Below the pieces are notes generated by a model. It saw nothing but the letters and a program-made list of their open reading frames with translations, was not told the origin of the DNA and ran no database searches. This document shows positions 57,152 through 64,000 of a stretch of DNA of 64,000 nucleotides, piece by piece. The stretch covers positions 69,501 through 133,500 of the forward strand of contig NZ_SNYW01000014.1 of the NCBI RefSeq assembly GCF_004363235.1, given 5' to 3'. A program made the translations under genes and the position numbers. Position 1 is the stretch's first letter, and each line of letters starts with the position of its first letter. The stretch is from Dongia mobilis. Lineage in GTDB: Bacteria; Pseudomonadota; Alphaproteobacteria; Dongiales; Dongiaceae.

Positions 57152-57766
57152 TCAATTCTCTGATCTTGCAGCAAATTCAAAAGCGGATCGCTCGGTAACG
57201 ACCCAATCGAGGGGCTGGTCATGGGGCCCGTGCGGCACCATCGGCATCTCCTGTGCGGCATAGGCGATGCCGATGGCAAGGGGTACCGGGCGCCCTTCCC
57301 GCTGCGCCCGCCGGCGCAGCTGGTCCAGTGTACGGTCATAAAAGCCGCCGCCATAGCCCAAGCGGTAGCCGTCCGGGTCATAGGCCAGCATCGGCACCAG
57401 CAGGACATCGGGAACGACCTCGGGCGCCTCGGGCGGCGGCGTCATGACATTGAACTTCCCGGTTTGGAGGGCATCCTGCGGGCGCCACTGCCGGAAGACC
57501 AGCGGTTCGTGGCGCCGGACGACGACCGGCAAGCCGATCGGGTGCCCCTGGTCACGCAGCAAGTCCAACAACGGACGGACATCCAGTTCGCCCGGCAATG
57601 GCCAATAGCCGGAGACAGACAGGCTCGGGGCAATTGCGATGGCCCGCTGGAACTGCTGGGCAAGGGCGGCGCCGGCCTCCGGATCGGCCGCGAAGGCTGC
57701 GGCGCGCTGCGCTGTCGCCAGTGCCCGGCACTCGGATTTCAAGTCCGCTATATACTTACTTTCCAT
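57152..57766 (-). CDS. 5-formyltetrahydrofolate cyclo-ligase
   Basis: Converts 5-formyl-THF to 5,10-methenyl-THF using ATP. The 204-residue protein has the family segments SGYWPLPGELDVRPLL, VVPDVLLVPMLAYDPDGYRLGYGGGFYDRTL and IGIAYAAQEM. It corresponds to E. coli ygfA (fau), which also follows 6S RNA. ATG 57766 is preferred to an upstream in-frame start at 57781. Confidence 0.93.
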   Translation of the reverse strand: MESKYIADLKSECRALATAQRAAAFAADPEAGAALAQQFQRAIAIAPSLSVSGYWPLPGELDVRPLLDLLRDQGHPIGLPVVVRRHEPLVFRQWRPQDALQTGKFNVMTPPPEAPEVVPDVLLVPMLAYDPDGYRLGYGGGFYDRTLDQLRRRAQREGRPVPLAIGIAYAAQEMPMVPHGPHDQPLDWVVTERSAFEFAARSEN

Positions 57767-57837
57767 GATATTAGAGGCCAAAGTTCAGGTGACTTGCCAG
57801 GACCACGGCAGCCATGGCGAACAAGGTTACCTGATTG

Positions 57838-57990
57838 CGCGGGAGATGCCTGAGCGCTGTTAGCTCGAGAATTGGGTGGGCGGCGCCACATAGGCCGGCG
57901 GCACGTCTGAATCCTCTGTGGCCTGCTTAAGCAGGTGGGCGCCGTGTACCGGGACCACGATCCAGGCAGGGACAGCTCCCTAGAGGTTTA
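57838..57990 (-). ncRNA. ssrS: 6S RNA (RNA polymerase-sequestering regulator)
   Basis: The 287-base gap between zapA and 5-FCL is where proteobacteria carry 6S RNA, on the same strand as both genes. Here the minus-strand transcript can form a closing helix (GGGAG 57980-57976 with CTCCC 57845-57841; TGCCTG 57968-57963 with CAGGCA 57852-57847), a large interrupted middle, and an apical hairpin CCTGC-TTAA-GCAGG (57922-57935). The 3' end GGCATCTCC matches the E. coli 6S 3' end pattern. A -10-like TTAAAC (57991-57986) sits just upstream. Ends are approximate; the strand is set by synteny because the fold is nearly symmetrical. Confidence 0.75.
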
Positions 57991-58053
57991 AGTATTGGCC
58001 CCAGGGATTTCACGACCGGATCGCACCAAGCAGCTCTCCGCCCGGGAGAGTAC

Positions 58054-58383
58054 TTAGGCTGCTTCCAGCCGGGCCGCAATAGCCTCGATCTTGACGGCAA
58101 GGCGCTCGATCGTGTCCGCTAGGGCTACTTCGCGCCGCTGCATCATCTCGCTCTGTTCGGCCTGCAGGCCCTCTATGGCACGATTCTTCTGGTCGAGTTC
58201 GTCGCTGAGCAACAGCGCGGTCAGGGCGAACAGCAGATTCTCGGCCACCGGGCCGGAATGCTTGACCAGTCCTTCCATGCGGCGGCGCACTTCGCCCGCC
58301 AGTTCCTGCACCCGCGCCTCTTCGCCCTCGCCGCAGGCGATGTCGTAATTCCGGCCATTGAGGGCAATGGTGACGGTCGGCAA
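58054..58383 (-). CDS. zapA: Cell division protein ZapA
   Basis: Cytoplasmic FtsZ-ring stabiliser, 109 residues. The N-terminal MPTVTIALNGRNYDIACGEGEE sheet and the following VQELAGEVRRRMEGL helix are typical, with a long C-terminal coiled coil (LLSDELDQKNRAIEGLQAEQSEMMQRREV). Two bases separate it from the upstream DUF4164 gene. 6S RNA follows. Confidence 0.93.
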   Translation of the reverse strand: MPTVTIALNGRNYDIACGEGEEARVQELAGEVRRRMEGLVKHSGPVAENLLFALTALLLSDELDQKNRAIEGLQAEQSEMMQRREVALADTIERLAVKIEAIAARLEAA

Positions 58384-58385
58384 GG

Positions 58386-58613
58386 TCAGGCTCCTTCCGC
58401 CACGGCATGCATGCGGCCGATGACCTGGTCGAGCCGGTCGGATACCAGCCGCGCCTCGGATTGCAGCAGGGAATAGGTCTGCCGCAGGACGGCGAGCTCC
58501 GTCTGCAGGATTTCACGGTCGTGAAAACCACGGGTGGAACTGTCCGCAACGGCTGCATCAAGTCGTGCCATGGCCGCGTCGAGACGGTCGATCGCTGCTT
58601 CCAACCTGGACAT
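58386..58613 (-). CDS. DUF4164-type small coiled-coil protein
   Basis: A 75-residue helical protein, SRLEAAIDRLDAAMARLDAAV then ILQTELAVLRQTYSLLQSEARLVSDRLDQVIGRM, with heptad spacing. Position directly before zapA matches the alphaproteobacterial DUF4164 family, which may be a ZapB-like partner of ZapA (inference). ATG 58613 is chosen; a TTG at 58646 would add 11 residues. Confidence 0.8.
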   Translation of the reverse strand: MSRLEAAIDRLDAAMARLDAAVADSSTRGFHDREILQTELAVLRQTYSLLQSEARLVSDRLDQVIGRMHAVAEGA

Positions 58614-59002
58614 GAGGTTCGGTTCCGGCCCCCAGACTGTCGTCAAATTCTTGTGCGGCGTGGGTCGCCTGTTTCCATCGGTTTACTCGACCTGTTCAAG
58701 CGACGTCAACCGATGCAAATGGCACCCCCGCCAGCAAGCCGCGACCGCACCACGTCGCAAACCCTGCACTTGCTCATCAATCGCCTCAAATGCAGCCGGA
58801 GCCGTCCCGTCGCCGACCCAAGTCTACAGGCCGAGTCAGGCCGCATTCTCGACCGGATTTTCCACCGGATTCCGCAGTTGACCTGACGCCCCCACGCGGG
58901 CATCTTCCGCCGCGATCCGGTGGCCGGATCGGTCGGCCACCATTTTTCGCGATTCCAGGGCCCTGCGTGCCGCCAGATGGAGTCCGCGGCCAAGGAATGA
59001 TG
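58614..59002. other. 389-base divergent intergenic region before tkt
   Basis: Contains the promoters of the zapA unit and of tkt. On the plus strand TTGACC (58878-58883), 17 bases, CATCTT (58901-58906) is a plausible tkt promoter with a 96-base leader. The tkt frame stays open through part of it, but similarity begins only at 59003. Nothing else was recognised. Confidence 0.45.
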
Positions 59003-60997
59003 ATGGACGCTAAATCGGCCCCCGCCACCCAATCAATCCCGCAACGTGATCTTGCCAACGCCATCCGGGCGCTGGCGATGGATGCCGTCGAAGCGGCGAA
59101 GTCCGGCCATCCCGGCATGCCAATGGGCATGGCCGATGTCGCCACTGTGCTGTTCCAGCGGCATCTGAAATTCGACGCGGCCCAACCCGACTGGCCCGAC
59201 CGCGACCGTTTCGTTCTCTCGGCCGGCCACGGCTCGATGCTGATCTATGCGCTTCTCCACCTTACCGGCTATCCGGAGATGACGCTGGAGGAGTTGAAGA
59301 ATTTCCGCCAATGGGGCTCGAAGACAGCCGGTCACCCGGAATTCGGCCATGCCCCCGGCATCGAAACCACAACCGGCCCGCTCGGCCAGGGTCTCGCCAA
59401 CGCGGTCGGCATGGCGCTGGCCGAGCGCATCCTGAACGCCCGCTTCGGCGACGACCTGGTCGATCACCACACCTATGTCATCGCGGGCGATGGCTGCCTG
59501 ATGGAAGGCATCAGCCACGAGGCGATATCACTTGCCGGCCATCTCAAGCTCAACAAGCTGATCGTCCTCTTCGATGACAACGGCATCTCGATCGACGGCG
59601 CCGTCTCGCTCTCCTGTTCCGACGACCAGCTGGCGCGCTTTGCCGCCAGCGGCTGGGCGACGGCGCGGGTGGACGGCCATGATCCGGAAGCCGTCTCCGC
59701 AGCGATCGAGGCCGCCAAGAAGTCCGACCGGCCTTCGCTCATCGCCTGCAGGACCGTGATCGGCTACGGCGCGCCGAATAAGGCCGGTTCCTCGTCAAGT
59801 CACGGCTCGCCGCTGGGCAAGGACGAGATCGCCGGCGCCCGCGAGAAGCTGGGCTGGAGCCATGCCCCGTTCGACATCCCGGCGCCGATCCGCGCTGCCT
59901 GGGCCGAGATCGGCCGACGCGGCACCAGCGCCGCCGCCGCCTGGGCCAAGCGGCTGGAGAGCAATGCCCAGAAGGCCGAATTCACCCGGGTCATGGCCGG
60001 CGAGTTGCCGGCGAATTTCGCCGAGGTCGTGGGCGACCTCAAATCGGCGATCGCCAAGGACGCCCCCAAGATCGCCACCCGCCAGTCCTCGCAGCTGGCA
60101 CTCGATTCCCTGGTGCCGGCGATGCCAGAGCTGATCGGTGGCTCGGCCGACCTCACCGGCTCCAACAACACCAAGGCCAAGACGGCAAAGCCGGTCCAGG
60201 CCGGCGCCTATGGCGGCAGCTACATCTATTACGGCATCCGCGAGCACGGCATGGCGGCGGCAATGAACGGCATGGCGCTGCATGGCGGCATCATTCCGTT
60301 CGGCGGAACCTTCCTGGTGTTCACCGATTACTGCCGTCCCGCCATCCGCCTCTCGGCGCTGATGAAACAGCGAGTCGTCTATGTGATGACGCACGATTCC
60401 ATCGGCCTCGGCGAGGACGGGCCGACGCACCAGCCGGTCGAGCATCTGGCCGCCTTGCGTGCCATTCCCAACCTGCTGGTGTTCCGTCCCTGCGACACGA
60501 TGGAAACGGCCGAATGCTGGGCCCTTGCGCTCAGCAACAAGGAGCGGCCGTCGGTCCTTGCCCTCACCCGCCAGGCGTTGCCGCTGCTGCGTGCCGATGC
60601 GGCCAGTGCCAACCATTGTGCCCGCGGCGCCTATGTCATCCGCCCGACCCAGAAGGAGCGGAAGGTGACACTGCTGGCGACCGGCTCCGAGGTCGAGATC
60701 GCGGTCGAGGCGCAGAAGCAGCTCGAGGAAAAGGGCATCGGCACCGCCGTTGTCTCTATGCCCAGCTGGGAATTGTTCGAGGAGCAATCTGCCGCCTACA
60801 TGCAGGAAGTCCTGGGTTCGGGCCTTCGAGTTGCGGTCGAAGCCGCCGCGAGCTTCGGCTGGGAGCGCTATATCGGCAGCGACGGCATCTTCATCGGCAT
60901 GAAGGGCTTCGGCGCTTCGGCCCCGATTGCCGACCTCTACAAGAATTTCGGCATCACGCCGGCGGCCATTGTCCAGGCCGTCACGGCGAAACTTTGA
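59003..60997 (+). CDS. tkt: Transketolase
   Basis: Thiamine-diphosphate enzyme moving two-carbon units between sugar phosphates in the pentose phosphate and related pathways. The 664-residue protein has [23 protein letters not shown], the TPP motif [18 protein letters not shown] to [14 protein letters not shown], the pyrimidine-domain [16 protein letters not shown], and [27 protein letters not shown] sits six bases before the third of three consecutive ATGs (59003). Forms a tkt-gap unit. Confidence 0.96.
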   Translation: MDAKSAPATQSIPQRDLANAIRALAMDAVEAAKSGHPGMPMGMADVATVLFQRHLKFDAAQPDWPDRDRFVLSAGHGSMLIYALLHLTGYPEMTLEELKNFRQWGSKTAGHPEFGHAPGIETTTGPLGQGLANAVGMALAERILNARFGDDLVDHHTYVIAGDGCLMEGISHEAISLAGHLKLNKLIVLFDDNGISIDGAVSLSCSDDQLARFAASGWATARVDGHDPEAVSAAIEAAKKSDRPSLIACRTVIGYGAPNKAGSSSSHGSPLGKDEIAGAREKLGWSHAPFDIPAPIRAAWAEIGRRGTSAAAAWAKRLESNAQKAEFTRVMAGELPANFAEVVGDLKSAIAKDAPKIATRQSSQLALDSLVPAMPELIGGSADLTGSNNTKAKTAKPVQAGAYGGSYIYYGIREHGMAAAMNGMALHGGIIPFGGTFLVFTDYCRPAIRLSALMKQRVVYVMTHDSIGLGEDGPTHQPVEHLAALRAIPNLLVFRPCDTMETAECWALALSNKERPSVLALTRQALPLLRADAASANHCARGAYVIRPTQKERKVTLLATGSEVEIAVEAQKQLEEKGIGTAVVSMPSWELFEEQSAAYMQEVLGSGLRVAVEAAASFGWERYIGSDGIFIGMKGFGASAPIADLYKNFGITPAAIVQAVTAKL

Positions 60998-61025
60998 CAA
61001 TCAGGGATCAGGAAAGGCAGCAATC

Positions 61026-62033
61026 ATGGCAGTTCGGGTAGCGATCAACGGGTTTGGCCGCATCGGCCGTCTGGTCTTGCGGGCGATGATGGAGTCCGGC
61101 CGCAAGGATCTGGAAGTCGTCGCCATCAACGATCTCGGCCCGGTCGAGACCAACGCCCACCTCTTCCGCCGGGATTCTATCCACGGCCCCTTCCCCGGCA
61201 ATGTGAAGACCAAGACGGGCGCCATGGATGTTGGGCGCGGCTGGATCAGCGTTACGGCCGAGCGCGATCCGGCCAAGTTGCCGTGGAAGGATTTGAAGGT
61301 CGACGTGGTTGCCGAATGCACCGGCCTCTTCACCGATCGCGAGAAGGCCAAGCTGCATCTCGCGGCTGGCGCCAAGCGCGTACTGATCTCGGCACCGGCA
61401 ACCAATGCCGACCTTACCGTGGTCTATGGCGTCAACCACGCCAAGCTGAAGAAGGTGCATACCATCGTCTCGAACGCGTCCTGCACCACCAATTGCCTGG
61501 CGCCGGTCGCCGCCGTCCTGCACAAGGCGGTCGGCATCGAGCATGGTTACATGACCACGATCCATTCCTATACCGGGGATCAGCCGACACTCGACACCAT
61601 GCACAAGGACCTCTACCGCGCCCGCGCCGCGGCCCTCAACATGATCCCGACCACGACCGGTGCGGCGAAGGCCGTCGGCCTCGTGCTGCCGGAACTGGCC
61701 GGCAAGCTGGACGGGTCGTCGATCCGCGTGCCGACACCCAATGTCTCGGTCGTCGATTTCAAATTCGTCGCCAAGAAGCCGACCACCAAGGAGAAGGTCA
61801 ACGCGGCGATCATCAAGGCCGCAGGCGGCCCGCTGAAGGGCGTCCTTGGCACCAATGACCAGCCGCTGGTCTCGATCGACTTCAACCACAATGCCAACAG
61901 CTCGACCTTCGACCTGACCCAGACCCAGGTGATCGACGGCACCTTCGTGCGCGTGCTCTCCTGGTATGACAACGAGTGGGGCTTCTCGAACCGCATGTGC
62001 GACACCGCCGTTGCCCTCGGCAAGCTCGGTTAG
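61026..62033 (+). CDS. gap: Glyceraldehyde-3-phosphate dehydrogenase, type I
   Basis: Phosphorylating NAD-dependent enzyme of glycolysis and gluconeogenesis, 335 residues. [18 protein letters not shown] is the nucleotide-binding start, [19 protein letters not shown] holds the catalytic Cys, followed by the His of [11 protein letters not shown] and [13 protein letters not shown]. It lies 28 bases after tkt; the Calvin/glycolytic order tkt-gap(-pgk) is common, but no pgk follows here. An excellent terminator ends the unit. Confidence 0.97.
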   Translation: MAVRVAINGFGRIGRLVLRAMMESGRKDLEVVAINDLGPVETNAHLFRRDSIHGPFPGNVKTKTGAMDVGRGWISVTAERDPAKLPWKDLKVDVVAECTGLFTDREKAKLHLAAGAKRVLISAPATNADLTVVYGVNHAKLKKVHTIVSNASCTTNCLAPVAAVLHKAVGIEHGYMTTIHSYTGDQPTLDTMHKDLYRARAAALNMIPTTTGAAKAVGLVLPELAGKLDGSSIRVPTPNVSVVDFKFVAKKPTTKEKVNAAIIKAAGGPLKGVLGTNDQPLVSIDFNHNANSSTFDLTQTQVIDGTFVRVLSWYDNEWGFSNRMCDTAVALGKLG

Positions 62034-62055
62034 CGCTCCGGTCTCGTTTGGTATA

Positions 62056-62092
62056 AACCCCCGTCCGGGCGCTCGGGCGGGGGTTTTCTTTT
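62056..62092 (+). terminator. Intrinsic terminator after gap
   Basis: A 12-bp stem with one G-T pair (62056-62067 with 62074-62085), six-base loop, then TTCTTTT. Confidence 0.88.
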
Positions 62093-62416
62093 AAGCGCAG
62101 ATTTCATCGGCGATCACCCGGCCCGATTGGCCCGGCCCGGCCCGGCCCTACCCGGCCCGACTGGCCTCAAACCCGACATATTGTTCTTGCCTTCCAAGGA
62201 GCGAGGTTGGTAGAAAGAAATTGCGAATGGTTCTTAGTTGCTTTTCCCTTTGAGTGGCATCGCACTTGTTTCATTCGCCTACCGGATGATGGGGTATCCG
62301 GTTCGCTCACCTAGCCAGCCAGCTACCGCAAGCGCCAGGCATTGCCCGCGCTGCCGGCACTGCCAGAGCCACGCCAGGAAATATCGCAAACCTGACAGTG
62401 CTTGGGGACGACCGGC
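62093..62416. other. Long leader region before the TonB-dependent receptor
   Basis: Part of a 383-base gap. It opens with a CCCGG-rich repeat block (62117-62166), then an AT-richer stretch (62175-62280) where a promoter is expected; none matches consensus well. TTGCGAATGGTTCTTAG near 62220 weakly resembles iron-regulatory boxes. No riboswitch core could be completed. Confidence 0.4.
62117..62166. repeat. CCCGG-rich direct repeats
   Basis: Two 16-bp copies (62117-62132 and 62151-62166) differ at one base and flank an 18-base run of the same CCCGG/GGCCC units. Probably slippage-prone DNA or a relic of repeat expansion; no function visible. Confidence 0.75.
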
Positions 62417-64000
62417 ATGCCTGCAACCATGATTCAATTTCGCCCGCGCCTGATGGCGTCGAGCGCCCTTTTCGCCCTTATGATGTGGCCCTCCTGGCCG
62501 GCTATCGCGCAGGAGGCCACACCTCCCGCCGAGGAATTACTGCCGCCGGCCGGGGCGGACCAGCCGGCGCCGCCGGCTATCACGCCGCTCGACCCGATCA
62601 CCGTGACCGGCACCAAGACGCCGCGCAGTCGCAGCGAGGTACCGGCGACGATCGACGTGATCGATCAGGAACAGATCGAACGCAAACAGCCCCAGACGGT
62701 CGGCGATCTTCTCAATGACCTGCCCGGCGTGGAAATGGAGGGTGGCAACAAGGGCTCCGGCAGCCAGCCCAATATCCGCGGCATGGGCTCGACCGGCTGG
62801 GGCAGCAACCGCGTCGTCACCTCAATCGACGGTGCAAGGCAGAATGTCGGATCCGGCCATGGCGGCATGATGTTCATCGATCCCGATATGGTGAAGCAGA
62901 TCGAGGTCATGAAGGGGCCCGGCTCGACCCTCTACGGCTCAGGCGCCATCGGTGGCGTCATCGCGATCGAGACAAAGGATGCAGAGGATTACATCGCCGA
63001 TGGCGACACCTTTGGCCTGCGTGGCAAGGTCGGCTTCCACTCGGTCAACAAGGAGCCGGTCCTCTCCGGCACCTTCGCCGTAAAGCCGCTGGATGAAATC
63101 GACTTCCTTGGCAGCATCGTCTGGCGCGACAGCATCAACTACAAGGGCGGCGATGACGGCGACCGCATCGACAACACAGAGGTGGACATCCTTTCCGGCC
63201 TGATGAAGTTGGGGATCGAGCCGGCCGAGGGTCATCGCATCGAACTTGCGGGGCTGATCTACGAGAATGACGAGGACGATACCTTCGCCAACGTCGATGT
63301 CGCAAACAACCCCGATTATGACGGCGTGCACGCCATCAGCAAGAGCACAGCCACGCTCAGCTATTCGTTCGACAGCCCGGACACCGACCTGATCAACCTG
63401 AAGGCCACCGCCTATCGCGACGACACCGACACGAAGGATACGGGCAACGACATTGACCGGGTGATGGAAACCCGCCTGACGACCACCGGCATCGATGTCA
63501 ACAATACGTTCGAGTTCGATACCGGGTGGGCGACGCACGCGACGACATTCGGCACAGAGTACTATCATGATTCAGGCGAAGGGCGCCTGAACGGCGATGT
63601 GCGGGCGCAGTTTCCCGATGCGACGCAGGACGTGGTCGGTGTCTATCTGCAGCACGAGATCAAGCTCTTCGATCAGCTGTCACTGACGCCAGGCGTGCGC
63701 TGGGACTACTACAAGAACAACCCCGAAAGCGACGAATTCGGCAGCCAGTCCCATGACCGGGTCTCGCCCAAGATCGGCGTCAGCTGGGAACCCTTCGAAT
63801 GGATCAACCTCTATGCAAGCTATGCGGAGGGTTATCGGGCGCCATCCGTCTCGGAACTCTATATTGGCGGGACGCATTTCCGCGTCGGCGCGTTGAGCAA
63901 CGTCTTTGTCCCCAACCCCGACCTCAAGCCAGAGACGGCAAAGACATGGGAAGGTGGCGTCAAGCTAAGTTTCGGCGACGTCGTGCTGGACGATGATGCC
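62417..64000 (+). CDS. TonB-dependent haem/haemoglobin-type outer-membrane receptor, 5' part
   Basis: The reading frame is open from ATG 62417 to the window end (528 codons, no stop). A signal peptide ends at PAIAQ. The TonB box region PLDPITVTGTKTPRSRSE starts the plug, which contains VGDLLNDLPGVEMEGG, PNIRGMGSTGWGSNRVVTSIDG and IEVMKGPGSTLYGSGAIGGVIAIET. Barrel strands follow, including the YAEGYRAPSVSELYIGG and VPNPDLKPETAKTWEGG pair typical of haem/haemoglobin and lactoferrin-type receptors (FRAP-NPNL-like). A vitamin B12 or siderophore substrate is a weaker alternative. Asp-rich extracellular loops are prominent. Confidence 0.88.
   Translation, partial: MPATMIQFRPRLMASSALFALMMWPSWPAIAQEATPPAEELLPPAGADQPAPPAITPLDPITVTGTKTPRSRSEVPATIDVIDQEQIERKQPQTVGDLLNDLPGVEMEGGNKGSGSQPNIRGMGSTGWGSNRVVTSIDGARQNVGSGHGGMMFIDPDMVKQIEVMKGPGSTLYGSGAIGGVIAIETKDAEDYIADGDTFGLRGKVGFHSVNKEPVLSGTFAVKPLDEIDFLGSIVWRDSINYKGGDDGDRIDNTEVDILSGLMKLGIEPAEGHRIELAGLIYENDEDDTFANVDVANNPDYDGVHAISKSTATLSYSFDSPDTDLINLKATAYRDDTDTKDTGNDIDRVMETRLTTTGIDVNNTFEFDTGWATHATTFGTEYYHDSGEGRLNGDVRAQFPDATQDVVGVYLQHEIKLFDQLSLTPGVRWDYYKNNPESDEFGSQSHDRVSPKIGVSWEPFEWINLYASYAEGYRAPSVSELYIGGTHFRVGALSNVFVPNPDLKPETAKTWEGGVKLSFGDVVLDDDA

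Noticed and set aside
57838-57990. 6S RNA on the plus strand
   Set aside because: The near-symmetrical fold permits it, but zapA and 5-FCL are both on the minus strand, the usual strand for ssrS, and the -10-like box is on that strand.
62280-62416. Cobalamin riboswitch before the TonB receptor
   Set aside because: Fragments such as TGCCCGCG and GCCACGCC occur, but the ordered core (GCCACTG, GGGAAGC pattern) cannot be assembled.

Overview
The window is a GC-rich chromosomal segment of an alphaproteobacterium, probably from the Rhodospirillales side of the class. That placement rests on gene families and gene order (tatABC-serS-surE-pcm-nlpD; ruvCAB-ybgC-tolQRAB-pal; zapA-6S RNA-5-FCL; AapJQMP; class II DAHP synthase; alphaproteobacterial folP and zapA/DUF4164 arrangements), not on a database search. 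I see no rRNA or tRNA gene, insertion sequence, prophage or CRISPR array. Coding density is high, and most long extra frames are antisense shadows produced by GC-rich codon use.

Layout. 1-6.2 kb: the end of a DUF815 ATPase gene, then a minus-strand block running tatA, tatB, tatC, serS, surE, pcm, nlpD (protein export, seryl-tRNA charging, damage repair, cell-wall amidase activation). 6.2-9.1 kb: an FbpBC-type iron ABC transporter, divergent from a group III truncated haemoglobin that is coupled to an unknown gene. 10.2-11.7 kb: class I aldolase and a degenerate ThiE/TenI-like gene. 11.8-16.1 kb: the AapJQMP amino-acid transporter. 16.3-24.7 kb: metC, rpsD, an Asp-box beta-propeller with a MoaD/ThiS-like partner, trmJ, cimA, a LysE exporter and a PAS_5 protein. 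23.4-29.4 kb: nadE-gltX-cysS, a small secreted protein, and pncB. 29.4-37 kb: class II DAHP synthase, a secreted unknown, glutathione reductase, an ABC-2 exporter and citrate synthase. 37-45 kb: a DMSP-lyase-like cupin, gloA, glmM, folP, ftsH, tilS. 44-53.6 kb: cpoB, two tandem pal genes, tolBARQ, ybgC, ruvBAC, yebC. 54-58.6 kb: a small coiled-coil gene, an MHYT histidine kinase, a YmdB-type phosphoesterase, 5-FCL, 6S RNA, zapA and a DUF4164 gene. 59-64 kb: tkt-gap and the start of a TonB-dependent haem/haemoglobin-type receptor, cut by the window end.

Functional themes. Envelope integrity (Tol-Pal, CpoB, NlpD, Tat, FtsH, GlmM), central carbon and NAD metabolism (aldolase, transketolase, GAPDH, citrate synthase, NadE, PncB), amino-acid uptake and synthesis, and iron acquisition. 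Several regulatory sites can be read directly: sigma-70-type promoters before serS, tatA, fbpB, fbaB, aapJ, rpsD, nadE and aroG; a perfect palindrome on the -10 box of fbpB; an inverted repeat over the rpsD promoter; and terminators after rpsD/metC, gltA, pal and gap.

The most open biology is (i) the MoaD-like/Asp-box pair, (ii) the ThiE-like protein without the usual catalytic residues or a canonical start codon, (iii) the cupin related to DMSP lyases, (iv) the unknown protein coupled to the group III globin, and (v) the second, separately transcribed pal gene.
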